The notes under the pieces are model-generated. The model worked only from the letters and a program-made list of their open reading frames with translations. It was not told the DNA's origin and searched no databases. Of a DNA stretch of 64,000 bases, positions 49,157-57,910 are shown in pieces. How positions within the stretch are numbered: the first letter of the stretch is position 1; each line of letters starts with the position of its first letter. This stretch comes from Frigoribacterium sp. SL97. Its GTDB lineage: Bacteria > Actinomycetota > Actinomycetes > Actinomycetales > Microbacteriaceae. The DNA lies in contig NZ_CP113062.1 in NCBI RefSeq assembly GCF_026625765.1, positions 2,418,001 to 2,482,000 on the forward strand. The letters are read 5' to 3'. Position numbers and translations under genes: made by a program.

Positions 49157-50886
49157 CCACCATCTACGACGATCCCGACGAGTTCGCCGACGACCAACTC
49201 ACCGGATTTCTCGCCTTGTACGCCGATCGTCTTCGCGGCGTGCCCGGCGGCGTTGTCTCCCACCGCGGCCAGGGCGGCCCGCAGGTCGCCGTCGTCATCG
49301 GCGGCGGCTCAGGCCACTACCCCGCCTTCAGCGGCACCGTCGGCCCAGGCCTGGCCACCGGAGCCGTGGTCGGCAACATCTTCACCTCGCCGTCGGCCGC
49401 GCAGGCCTACTCGGTCGCAAAGGCTGCCGACCAGGGCAAGGGCGTCGTCTTCAGCTTCGGCAACTACGCCGGCGACATCATGAACTTCGGCATCGCCGCC
49501 GAACGCCTCCGCAAAGAAGGTATTGACACTCGCATCGTGGTCGTGACCGACGACGTCGCCTCCGCCGACGAACCCTCGAAGCGCCGCGGAATCGCGGGTG
49601 ATTTCTCGGTCTTCAAGGCCATGGGCGCCGCAGCGGCCGAAGGCGCTTCGCTCGACGAGGTCGAGCGCATCGGCAACGCCTCAAACGACGCGACCCGCAC
49701 ACTCGGCGTTGCCTTCTCAGGCTGCACGATGCCCGGCGCCGCCGAGCCGCTCTTTGAGGTCCCCGAAGGGCACCTCGGCCTGGGGCTCGGCATCCACGGC
49801 GAACCGGGCATCCGCGACGTCGAGCTGATGCCGGCGACCGACCTAGCAGACCTCTTTGTCGACCGACTGCTCGAGGACCGGCCCCGCCGCGCAAAGGTCG
49901 CTCCGATCCTCAACGGCCTCGGCACGACTAAGTATGAAGAGCTCTTCCTACTCTGGGGTCACATCGCTCGCAGACTGGCAGACGCCGATGTCGAGGTCAT
50001 CGAGCCCGAGGTGGGCGAGCTCGTCACCAGCCTCGACATGGGTGGTGTCTCGCTGACTCTGCAGTGGCTCGACGATGAGCTCGAACGACTCTGGCGCGCC
50101 GACGCCTACACCCCCGCGTACCGCAAACTGCGAGCTCCACTCGACGAGCTCGTGGCGCCCTCACCAGACGAACTCGCAGCCGGAGTCGACGACACCGCCC
50201 CTGCCGCTACCGAGGCGGCCGCGCGGCTGGGTGGCAGAGTCCGCACGGCGCTCGGCGCGATCCATGATCTGCTGCGCCGCGAAGAGGAAACCCTCGGCCG
50301 CATCGACGCAGTGGCCGGCGACGGCGATCACGGACGCGGAATGCTCAAGGGCATCGGCGCGGCCGTCTCGCGGGTCGACGGCGTTGCCGACGGGGCAGGA
50401 GGCGCGTGGCTACTCAGCCGCGCTGGCTTGGCCTGGGCAGAGCACGCCGGCGGCACCTCCGGGGTCCTCTGGGGTTCAGCGCTCGAAGCCCTCGCCACCT
50501 CGCTGACCGATGACCGCGAAGACTACGCGGCTGTGCAGATCGTCGATGGCGTCGACGCGTTTGCCGAGTCGATCGTCGACCTGGGCCGGGCGAGCGAAGG
50601 CGACAAAACCATGCTTGATGCTTTGCTGCCGTTCGCGCGGTCGCTGCGCGAGCGGGTCGACGCAGGTGACGCTCTGCCGGTGGCCTGGACTGCGGCGGCT
50701 CAGGTGTCCGTCGCCGCCGCGTCGGCCACCGCAGAACTCCGGCCCAAGGTGGGACGTGCCCGTCCGCTCGCGGAAAAGAGTGTCGGCACCCCCGATGCCG
50801 GAGCAACGTCTATGGCCATGATCGTCACGGTCGTCGGCGAAGTCCTCAACTGGCCAACCGCTTGGGAAGAAGGAACAGCATCATGA
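49153..50886 (+). CDS. DhaK-DhaL fusion kinase, probably erythrulose kinase
   Basis: A 577-residue ATP-dependent kinase of the dihydroxyacetone kinase family. The DhaK half (to about residue 340) has GGGSGHYPAFSG, FSFGNYAGDIMNFG and LGLGLGIHGEPGIRD with the substrate-binding His. The DhaL half has GRIDAVAGDGDHGRGMLKGI with the metal-binding aspartates and GGTSGVLWGSALEAL. In tetritol pathways such enzymes (DerK/LerK) phosphorylate D- or L-erythrulose, the product of the dehydrogenase encoded upstream. Dihydroxyacetone itself is a possible side substrate. Confidence 0.9.
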   Translation: MTTIYDDPDEFADDQLTGFLALYADRLRGVPGGVVSHRGQGGPQVAVVIGGGSGHYPAFSGTVGPGLATGAVVGNIFTSPSAAQAYSVAKAADQGKGVVFSFGNYAGDIMNFGIAAERLRKEGIDTRIVVVTDDVASADEPSKRRGIAGDFSVFKAMGAAAAEGASLDEVERIGNASNDATRTLGVAFSGCTMPGAAEPLFEVPEGHLGLGLGIHGEPGIRDVELMPATDLADLFVDRLLEDRPRRAKVAPILNGLGTTKYEELFLLWGHIARRLADADVEVIEPEVGELVTSLDMGGVSLTLQWLDDELERLWRADAYTPAYRKLRAPLDELVAPSPDELAAGVDDTAPAATEAAARLGGRVRTALGAIHDLLRREEETLGRIDAVAGDGDHGRGMLKGIGAAVSRVDGVADGAGGAWLLSRAGLAWAEHAGGTSGVLWGSALEALATSLTDDREDYAAVQIVDGVDAFAESIVDLGRASEGDKTMLDALLPFARSLRERVDAGDALPVAWTAAAQVSVAAASATAELRPKVGRARPLAEKSVGTPDAGATSMAMIVTVVGEVLNWPTAWEEGTAS

Positions 50887-51371
50887 GCACCAATCGCACC
50901 TATCGCCTCGTCGTCGGTTCAGACGACGCCGGGTTCGACTACAAAGAGGCAATCAAGGCCGACCTGCTGACCGACCCTCGGGTATCGATCATCACCGATA
51001 TGGGCGTCGATGCAGACAGTCACACCACCTACCCCCATATTGCAGTCGACGCGGCGCGAATGGTGGCCGAGGGAAAAGCCGACCGCGCGATCCTCATCTG
51101 CGGCACGGGACTCGGCGTCGCGATTGCAGCGAACAAGGTCCCCGGCATCCGCGCCGTCACTGCGCATGACTCGTTCTCCGTCGAGCGAAGCGTGCTTTCG
51201 AACGATGCTCAGGTGCTCTGCATGGGCCAGCGCGTCATCGGTCTCGAGGTCGCCCGCCGCATGGCGAAGGAGTGGCTGGGCTACCAATTCGACACGACAA
51301 GCGCATCAGCCGAGAAGGTCCGGGCCATCTGTCAGTACGACGGCTCTCTACCAGTCGGAATGGATAGCTGA
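50883..51371 (+). CDS. RpiB-type sugar-phosphate isomerase (erythrulose-phosphate isomerase candidate)
   Basis: A 162-residue RpiB/LacA-fold isomerase: LVVGSDDAGFDYKEAIK, the DADSHTTYPHIAVDAARMV region, AILICGTGLGVAIAANKVPGIRAVTAHD with the catalytic Cys, and LSNDAQVLCMGQRVIG. Standard RpiB has DxSD..YP; the shift in this first loop suggests a four-carbon substrate. In tetritol pathways RpiB homologues (DerI/EryI) convert erythrulose phosphate to erythrose 4-phosphate, feeding the pentose phosphate route. It overlaps the kinase stop (ATGA). Confidence 0.9.
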   Translation: MSTNRTYRLVVGSDDAGFDYKEAIKADLLTDPRVSIITDMGVDADSHTTYPHIAVDAARMVAEGKADRAILICGTGLGVAIAANKVPGIRAVTAHDSFSVERSVLSNDAQVLCMGQRVIGLEVARRMAKEWLGYQFDTTSASAEKVRAICQYDGSLPVGMDS

Positions 51372-51870
51372 TCGATACCTCAGGCTTGCCCCGTTCGCTG
51401 GCGCCATCTAAGTGCGCCTGGTCATCTTGAGTTTTCGGCGGAAGTCGTCGGAGACGGGCCGTTCGGCGCAGCCGAGCGGGCGAGAGCAGCCACGGCTTCT
51501 CTGAGGTTCTCAACGTGTCACCAACGTCATGGCCTGGTACAGCTATGAAGACCGATGCCAGAGCCCTGACCGTCAACTGTGTCTGCTGCTTCGAGGTGAT
51601 GTCGTAGTGCTCCCAGAAGGACCACCGATCGAGGAGCTGTGGCGCCCGACCCGTGAGTGGGTGGACACCACAGGTCACTCTCTCGCTAGGAAGGTTTGAC
51701 GACGTTTTCGAAGACTCCATGAGCCGACGAACGGCAAACATGCCGGTTATCAGATCGCGCTCGACGAGGTAGGCCGTTCTTTCCGTCCAACGCCTCGAAG
51801 CAGCCCGCTTCTCAAGCGCATCGGCGGAGGTCCAGAGCTGTTCGCGCCATGGGACTGAGCCCGAAATCAC
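51235..51870 (-). CDS. Unknown protein coupled to the recombinase gene, 3' end doubtful
   Basis: The first 105 residues look like a real domain (WREQLWTSADALEKRAASRRW, TAYLVERDLITGMFAVRRLMESSKTSS, LLDRWSFWEHYDI). The rest turns into arginine- and proline-rich sequence and runs 137 bp into the convergent isomerase gene, which suggests a frameshift near 51530 and loss of the original end. The GTG at 51870 overlaps the recombinase stop (GTGA). Function unknown. Confidence 0.45.
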   Translation of the reverse strand: MISGSVPWREQLWTSADALEKRAASRRWTERTAYLVERDLITGMFAVRRLMESSKTSSNLPSERVTCGVHPLTGRAPQLLDRWSFWEHYDITSKQQTQLTVRALASVFIAVPGHDVGDTLRTSEKPWLLSPARLRRTARLRRLPPKTQDDQAHLDGASERGKPEVSISYPFRLVESRRTDRWPGPSRLMRLSCRIGSPATPSPCGGRPRDR

Positions 51871-52436
51871 GCCTGCTCCGCTCGCTGGATCGCGCGGTAG
51901 ACGGTCGAGCGGGCCACGCCGAACAGCTCGGCGATCTCGCTGGTCGTGTGCTCGCCGGTGCGGTGCAGCTGCACGAGGTGCTTCTCCTGCGAAGCAGTCA
52001 ACTTGGGCTTGCGGCCCCGGAGCTTGCCGGCGGCCTTCGCGATCGCCATGCCCTCACGGGTCCGGGCACGTATGAGGTCGGCCTCGAACTCGGCCACCAT
52101 GCCGAGGACGTTGAACAGGAGCCGGCCGACAGGATCGGTGGGGTCGTAGACCGCTCCCCCAAGGTTGAGCGAGACACCCTTCTTCGTCAGCTCGTCCGCA
52201 ATGTCGGTCGCGTCGCGCAGCGACCGCGCGAGACGATCGAGCTTGGTGACGACGAGGACGTCGCCGGCACGGCAAGCGGCCAGGGCCTCGCGCAGACCTG
52301 GCCGGGCTCGAGTCGTGCCCGATAAGCCGTGGTCAACATGCACGTGTTGATTGTCAACACCGAGCGCTGCAAGACCGTCGCGTTGTGCTGCGAGATCCTG
52401 GCCCGAGGTCGACACGCGGGCGTATCCGATGAGCAT
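51867..52436 (-). CDS. Serine recombinase (resolvase/invertase family)
   Basis: A 189-residue small serine recombinase. The catalytic domain opens MLIGYARVSTSGQDLAAQRD with the nucleophile Ser (about residue 10), continues VVTKLDRLARSLRD with the conserved arginines, and LLFNVLGMVAEFEADLIRART, the long E-helix. The C-terminal HTH is TTSEIAELFGVARSTVYRAI. It resembles Tn3 resolvases and Hin-type invertases. It lies 490 bp from tRNA-Val, with direct repeats in between. Confidence 0.93.
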   Translation of the reverse strand: MLIGYARVSTSGQDLAAQRDGLAALGVDNQHVHVDHGLSGTTRARPGLREALAACRAGDVLVVTKLDRLARSLRDATDIADELTKKGVSLNLGGAVYDPTDPVGRLLFNVLGMVAEFEADLIRARTREGMAIAKAAGKLRGRKPKLTASQEKHLVQLHRTGEHTTSEIAELFGVARSTVYRAIQRAEQA

Positions 52437-52929
52437 CTGACGACTGTAGCGTTCAGACCCCCGTCACCGGGCATTTTTGCGGGACAGGCATACGCGAATG
52501 CGCAGGCCAGACGCCACTTGACCTCGGCCGTCCAAAGCGGCCGCTCGCGAGTGTCCCGATGAACGACCGACTTGCGGGCGGCCACGATACGAGGCCCGGC
52601 AGGAGATCACCTCGTCGATCCAAGGCTGCCCCGGCCACGAATGATTCACGTAGCCGCCAACACCGGGCATTCGGGCAGCAGAAATTTAAGTGGTTCAGGT
52701 CTCCGTCACCGACTGACGCTCAGCGATCCGCTCGGGCTCAGGGGCTTGAGCGCTGGCCGAACCAAATCCCCACGGCCTCACCCGGATCCTCCGGGCACAG
52801 TCGCCCGCGGCCCATGCTTACGGACTGCGGTGGGGCTCCACCAACACCACACCGACACGGAACGCCAGCCTAGGTAGCGGCAGAGTACCTGGGGCGTGTC
52901 AAAAGTCTCCTGATCGGGACTTTCGAGGG
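52437..52929. other. Gap between recombinase and tRNA-Val with direct repeats
   Basis: No supported gene. GTTCAGACCCCCGTCACCG (52451-52469) and GTTCAGGTCTCCGTCACCG (52693-52711) match at 16 of 19 bases, and CACCGGGCAT occurs at 52465-52474 and 52661-52670. These pairs, just upstream of the recombinase gene, are candidates for its recombination sites (res or att); this is inference. Confidence 0.5.
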
Positions 52930-53002
52930 TGGGCCCTACCGGGCTCGAACCGATGACATCCACGGTGTAAACGTGGCGCTCTACCAACTGAGCTAAAGGC
53001 CC
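52930..53002 (-). tRNA. tRNA-Val(TAC)
   Basis: Reading the minus strand, GGGCCTT pairs with AGGGCCC as acceptor stem, the D arm contains AGCTCAGTTGGTAGAGC, the anticodon stem-loop is CCACG-TTTACAC-CGTGG (anticodon TAC), and the T arm has GGTTCGAGCC. CCA is not encoded. The gene is intact, so any integration next to it has kept the tRNA. Confidence 0.95.
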
Positions 53003-53087
53003 TCGCACCGGGACGAGCCGGGCGAGCGACTACAGGTTAGCGGGTGGACGAACGGACCCGCGCCTCCTGCGGTCGTGATCGCGGTCG

Positions 53088-53561
53088 TCAGGCCGAGACG
53101 GGGACGAGGAGGTCGAGCGCGGCGCGGTAGTCGGCGAGCGAGCGCTCCTGGCCGGGCTCCGTGCCGAAGTGTTCGCGGATCACCCCGTCGACGTCGATCA
53201 GGAAGGTGGTGCGGGTCGCGAAACCCTTGTTCTCGAGGAAGACGCCGTACTCCTTCGAGACCTCGCCGTGCGGCCAGAAGTCCGCCAGCAGGGTGAAGTC
53301 GTAGCCCTTCTCCTCGGCGAAGGCGCGCAGCGTGGCCTTGGAGTCGACGGAGACGACGAGCAACTCGACGCGGTGGTCCTGGAACATCGCGAGGTTGTCG
53401 CGGAGGGTGCAGAGCTCTTTCGTGCAGGTGCTGCTGAACGCCAGGGGGAAGAACACCAGCGCGACGGGCTTGACGCCCCGGAAGTCGCTCAACCGGACTC
53501 GCTCGCCGAACTGGTTCGGCAGGTCGAAGTCGGGAGCCTGGATGGCGTTCTCCAAAGCCAT
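53088..53561 (-). CDS. AhpE-like peroxiredoxin
   Basis: A 157-residue peroxiredoxin reducing peroxides: DFDLPNQFGERVRLSDFRG, the active region VFFPLAFSSTCTKELCTLRD with the peroxidatic Cys (about residue 46) in the family's F-S/T-x-x-C context, and RTTFLIDVDGVIRE. It has a second Cys four residues later that could act as resolver. The ATG at 53561 has a GAAAGG ribosome site. Placement before aceE is common in this order. Confidence 0.92.
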   Translation of the reverse strand: MALENAIQAPDFDLPNQFGERVRLSDFRGVKPVALVFFPLAFSSTCTKELCTLRDNLAMFQDHRVELLVVSVDSKATLRAFAEEKGYDFTLLADFWPHGEVSKEYGVFLENKGFATRTTFLIDVDGVIREHFGTEPGQERSLADYRAALDLLVPVSA

Positions 53562-53825
53562 GGGTGCGTTCCTTTCGCGTCGACCCGGGCGGTCGGCGAC
53601 TGACACGATCGCCGATCCTACGCCTCACTCGTCGGTTTCCACACGGTGGCGTGGCCGGACGTTCCCAGCGCGTGCCGAGCCTGTCCCGGTCCGGGCAACT
53701 AGAGTGGGCTGGTCAGGCGGAGTGCGTCTCGGAACCCGGGCACGACGGGCCTGACATCTGTTTGTCCACTCCACGCGGTGGCCCTCCAAGAGACGGCTGC
53801 TCCACACAGATGATTGAGGTCAAGG

Positions 53826-56570
53826 GTGACGGTTAACGATCAGGACCCGTACACGGTCGACAAGGCCGATCGCGATCCCGAAGAGACCGCCGAGTGGCGT
53901 GAGTCGCTCGACGCTCTCGTGAAGGCGCAGGGTCACGAACGTGCCCGCGAGATCATGAAGAGCCTGCTCACCCGGTCGAGCGAGCTGCACCTGGGCGTGC
54001 CGATGGTGCCGAAGACGGACTACGTCAACACCATCGCCCCCGAGGACGAGCCCGAGTTCCCCGGCGACGAAGACCTCGAGCGCCGCTACCGCAAGTGGGT
54101 CCGCTGGAACGCCGCCATCACGGTGCACCGCGCCCAGCGCCCCGGCGTCTCGGTGGGTGGTCACATCTCGACGTACGCCTCGTCCGCCGCCCTGTACGAG
54201 GTCGGCAACAACCACTTCTTCCGCGGTCAGGACCACTCCGGTGGCGGCGACCAGGTGTTCTTCCAGGGCCACGCCTCCCCCGGCATGTACGCCCGCGCCT
54301 ACCTCGAGGGCCGGCTGGGCACGGACCAGCTCGACGGCTTCCGCCAAGAGAAGTCGCACGCCTCGGGCGGACTCAGCTCGTATCCGCACCCGCGCCTCAT
54401 GCCCGACTTCTGGCAGTTCCCGACCGTGTCGATGGGCCTCGGTCCGATCAACGCGATCTACCAGGCGCAGGTCGCCAAGTACCTCACCAACCGTGGCATC
54501 AAGGACGCCAGCGACCAGCAGGTCTGGGCGTTCCTCGGCGACGGCGAGATGGACGAGGTCGAGAGCCGCGGTCAGCTGCAGGTGGCGGCCAACGAGGGCC
54601 TCGACAACCTGAACTTCGTCATCAACTGCAACCTGCAGCGCCTCGACGGTCCGGTCCGCGGCAACGGCAAGATCATCCAAGAACTCGAGTCGTTCTTCCG
54701 CGGCGCCGGCTGGAACGTCATCAAGGTCGTCTGGGGTCGCGAGTGGGACACCCTGCTCGCGAACGACTCGAGCGGCGCACTGCTCAACCTCATGAACACC
54801 ACGCCCGACGGCGACTTCCAGACCTACAAGGCCGAGAGCGGCGGCTACGTCCGCGACAACTTCTTCGGTCGCGACCCACGCGCCCTCGAACTCGTCTCGG
54901 ACTACTCGGACGACGACATCTGGAACCTCAAGCGCGGTGGCCACGACTACCGCAAGGTCTACGCCGCCTTCAAGGCCGCGACCGAGCACAAGGGCCAGCC
55001 CACGGTCATCCTCGCCAAGACGGTCAAGGGCTACGGCCTGGGGCCGTCCTTCGAGGGGCGCAACGCGACCCACCAGATGAAGAAGCTCACGCTCGACAAC
55101 CTCAAGCAGTTCCGTGACGAGCTCCGCATCCCGATCAGCGACGCCCAGCTCGACGAGAACCCGTACCTGCCGCCGTACTACCACCCCGGTCAGGACGACG
55201 ACGCGATCCAGTACATGCAGGAGCGTCGTCGTGCGCTCGGCGGCTACGTGCCCGAGCGCCGGACCAAGTACACGCAGATCGCGGTCCCCGAGGCGAAGAC
55301 CTACGACGTCGTCAAGAAGGGGTCGGGCAAGCAGGAGGTCGCCACCACGATGGCCTTCGCGCGCCTCCTGAAGGACCTGCTGCGCTCGCCCGACTTCGGC
55401 CACCGCATCGTGCCGATCATCCCCGACGAGGCCCGCACCTTCGGCATGGACGCGTACTTCCCGACGTCCAAGATCTACAACCCGAACGGTCAGCACTACA
55501 CCTCGGTCGACCGCGAACTGCTGCTCGCCTACAAGGAGAGCCCGCAGGGCCAGATCATCCACGTCGGCATCAACGAGGCCGGCGCGTTCGCGGCCTTCAC
55601 CGCCGTCGGCACCTCGTACTCGACGCAGGGCGAACCGCTCATCCCGGTCTACGTCTTCTACTCGATGTTCGGGTTCCAGCGCACCGGCGACGCCATGTGG
55701 GCCGCCGGCGACCAGATGGCGCGCGGCTTCATCATCGGTGCCACCGCGGGTCGCACGACGCTGACCGGCGAGGGCCTCCAGCACGCCGACGGCCACTCCC
55801 TGCTGCTGGCGTCGACGAACCCCGCGGTCGTCTCGTACGACCCGGCGTTCGGCTACGAGCTCGGGCACATCGTCAAGTCGGGCATGGACCGCATGTACGG
55901 CACGGACGAGCACGGCAACGCGTCGCACTCCGACCCGAACGTCATGTACTACATCACCGTGTACAACGAGCCGATGGCCCAGCCCGTCGAACCCGAGGGC
56001 CTCGACGTGGACGGCGTGGTGCGCGGCATCTACAAGCTCAAGGACGCCGAGAACCTGGGTCCCCGCGCCCAGCTCCTGGCGTCCGGCGTCGGTGTGCCGT
56101 GGGCTCTCGAGGCGCAGCAGCTGCTCGCCGACGACTGGAACGTCGCGGCCGACGTCTGGAGCGTCACCAGCTGGAACGAACTGCGCCGCGACGGCCTGGC
56201 CGCCGAGGAGCACAACTTCCTGCACCCGAACGACGAGCCGAAGACGCCCTACGTCACCGAGAAGCTGAAGGACTCCGAGGGCCCCGTCATCGCCACGAGC
56301 GACTTCATGGCCGCCGTGCCCGACCAGATCCGCGAGTACGTGCCCGGCGACTACCTGACCCTCGGGGCCGACGGCTTCGGTTTCAGCGACACCCGGGCCG
56401 CCGCCCGCCGGTTCTTCAAGATCGACGGACCGTCGGTCGTCGTCCGCACCCTGCAGGCCCTGGCCCGTCGCGGCGAGGTCGACCCCGCTGTGGTCCAGCA
56501 GGCGATCGATCGCTACCAGCTGCACGACGTCACGGCCGGCACCAGCGGCACCGCCGGCGGGGAGGCCTGA
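53826..56570 (+). CDS. aceE: Pyruvate dehydrogenase E1, homodimeric
   Basis: A 914-residue thiamine-diphosphate enzyme that decarboxylates pyruvate and passes the acetyl group to lipoyl E2. Marks include GGHISTYASSAALYEVGNNHFFRG, the TPP/Mg loop LGDGEMDEVESRGQLQVAANEGLDNLNFVINCN, and QGEPLIPVYVFYSMFGFQRTGDAMWAAGDQMARGF with EGLQHADGHS. The GTG at 53826 has GAGG 6 bp upstream; a TTG at 53814 is less likely. E2 and E3 are not in the window. Confidence 0.97.
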   Translation: MTVNDQDPYTVDKADRDPEETAEWRESLDALVKAQGHERAREIMKSLLTRSSELHLGVPMVPKTDYVNTIAPEDEPEFPGDEDLERRYRKWVRWNAAITVHRAQRPGVSVGGHISTYASSAALYEVGNNHFFRGQDHSGGGDQVFFQGHASPGMYARAYLEGRLGTDQLDGFRQEKSHASGGLSSYPHPRLMPDFWQFPTVSMGLGPINAIYQAQVAKYLTNRGIKDASDQQVWAFLGDGEMDEVESRGQLQVAANEGLDNLNFVINCNLQRLDGPVRGNGKIIQELESFFRGAGWNVIKVVWGREWDTLLANDSSGALLNLMNTTPDGDFQTYKAESGGYVRDNFFGRDPRALELVSDYSDDDIWNLKRGGHDYRKVYAAFKAATEHKGQPTVILAKTVKGYGLGPSFEGRNATHQMKKLTLDNLKQFRDELRIPISDAQLDENPYLPPYYHPGQDDDAIQYMQERRRALGGYVPERRTKYTQIAVPEAKTYDVVKKGSGKQEVATTMAFARLLKDLLRSPDFGHRIVPIIPDEARTFGMDAYFPTSKIYNPNGQHYTSVDRELLLAYKESPQGQIIHVGINEAGAFAAFTAVGTSYSTQGEPLIPVYVFYSMFGFQRTGDAMWAAGDQMARGFIIGATAGRTTLTGEGLQHADGHSLLLASTNPAVVSYDPAFGYELGHIVKSGMDRMYGTDEHGNASHSDPNVMYYITVYNEPMAQPVEPEGLDVDGVVRGIYKLKDAENLGPRAQLLASGVGVPWALEAQQLLADDWNVAADVWSVTSWNELRRDGLAAEEHNFLHPNDEPKTPYVTEKLKDSEGPVIATSDFMAAVPDQIREYVPGDYLTLGADGFGFSDTRAAARRFFKIDGPSVVVRTLQALARRGEVDPAVVQQAIDRYQLHDVTAGTSGTAGGEA

Positions 56571-56577
56571 CGACCCC

Positions 56578-57804
56578 GTGAGCGCCGAGCGGGTGCCCGG
56601 ATCGCCCCTGCAGCCGTCCGCGGCCACGAAAGAGCGCACGCTCGCGTGGCTGCGGACGGTCTCGGGTGAGCTGTCCACCGCGACCATCAAGCGCCTCGAA
56701 GAGACGCTGCCCTGGTACGGGGACATGCCCCCCGGGCGCCGCTCGGCGGTCGGGCTCGTCGCCCAGGCCGGCATCACCTCGTTCATCAGCTGGTTCGCCG
56801 ACCCGCGATCCACCCCGTGGATCGCAGCCGACGTCTTCGGTTCGGCCCCCCGCGAACTTCTCCGCTCGGTCAGCCTCACGCAGACCCTGCAGCTCATCCG
56901 CATCACCGTCGAGGTCGTTGAAGAACGCGTCAAGGACGGGGACGACTCCCTGCGCGAAGCGATCCTCCTGTACTCGCGCGAGATAGCCTTCGCCTCGGCG
57001 GACGTCTACGCCCGGGCCGCCGAAGCCCGCGGCCTCTGGGACGCCCGACTCGAGGCCCTGGTCGTCGACTCGATCCTGAGCGGCGAGTACGACGACGAGT
57101 TGCCCAGCCGCATCGCTGCGCTCGGATGGCATGGGCACGGTGAGGTCGCCGTCCTGGTCGGCACGGCTCCGCGGATGCTCGACGTCGACATGCTGCGACG
57201 CACGGCCCGGCACCGGGAGGCCGACGTGCTCATCGGCGTCCAGGGCAGCCGACTGGTGCTCGTCATCGGGCGGGCCGATCCGCTCGACGAGGGCAGCGCC
57301 TCCTCGACCCACCCCAGCTTCACCGAGATCGCGCGTGCCCTCGAACCCGGCTTCGGTGACGGGCACCTCGTGCTCGGCCACGAGGTGCCGAGCCTCGTCG
57401 ACGCCTCGAAGAGCGCCAAGGCCGCCCTCGCCGGTTTCGCGGTCGCACGGGCCTGGCGCAACGCGCCCCGCCCCGTCCTCGCCGACGACCTCCTGCCCGA
57501 GCGCGCCCTCGCCGGGGACCCGGTCGCACGGTCGACCCTCGTCAACCGCATCTACAAGCCCCTCAAGACGCACTCGACCGAGTTGTTGACGACCTTGTGG
57601 TGCTACCTCGACAACGGGCGCTCGCTCGAGGCCACGGCACGCGAACTCTTCGTGCACCCGAACACCGTGCGGTATCGCCTGAAGCGCGTCACGGACGTGA
57701 TCGGCTGGGATGCCACCGGCGCCCGTGAGGCGCTGATCCTCCAGTCGGCGCTCGTGCTCGGATCGATCGCCGACCCCGAGGGGTCAGGGGTCCGACGCAA
57801 GTGA
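56578..57804 (+). CDS. FasR-like PucR-type regulator of fatty acid synthesis
   Basis: A 408-residue regulator with a C-terminal PucR-type HTH (LLTTLWCYLDNGRSLEATARELFVHPNTVRYRLKRVTDVIGWD). The N-terminal part (FADPRSTPWIAADVFGSAPRELLRSVSLTQTLQLIRITVEVVEERV) is like that of FasR, the activator of fab genes in streptomycetes. Its position just before fabD-fabH-acpP-fabF matches. It lies 7 bp after aceE, so it may share that transcript and link acetyl-CoA supply to fatty acid synthesis. Confidence 0.9.
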   Translation: MSAERVPGSPLQPSAATKERTLAWLRTVSGELSTATIKRLEETLPWYGDMPPGRRSAVGLVAQAGITSFISWFADPRSTPWIAADVFGSAPRELLRSVSLTQTLQLIRITVEVVEERVKDGDDSLREAILLYSREIAFASADVYARAAEARGLWDARLEALVVDSILSGEYDDELPSRIAALGWHGHGEVAVLVGTAPRMLDVDMLRRTARHREADVLIGVQGSRLVLVIGRADPLDEGSASSTHPSFTEIARALEPGFGDGHLVLGHEVPSLVDASKSAKAALAGFAVARAWRNAPRPVLADDLLPERALAGDPVARSTLVNRIYKPLKTHSTELLTTLWCYLDNGRSLEATARELFVHPNTVRYRLKRVTDVIGWDATGAREALILQSALVLGSIADPEGSGVRRK

Positions 57805-57910
57805 CCGTCGGGCTGACCGCGAGGACGTCTGTGCGCTTCGACAACGTTCTCGCTCATCTTTGGTCGAGTTGCTACACCGCAGACCCTCGACTCATTGGCA
57901 TGATGGTCCA

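Noticed and set aside
53820..56933. Minus-strand open frame of about 1040 codons opposite aceE
   Set aside because: Antisense shadow of a GC-rich gene: Val/Asp/Gly/Arg-rich with no recognisable family; aceE on plus is certain.
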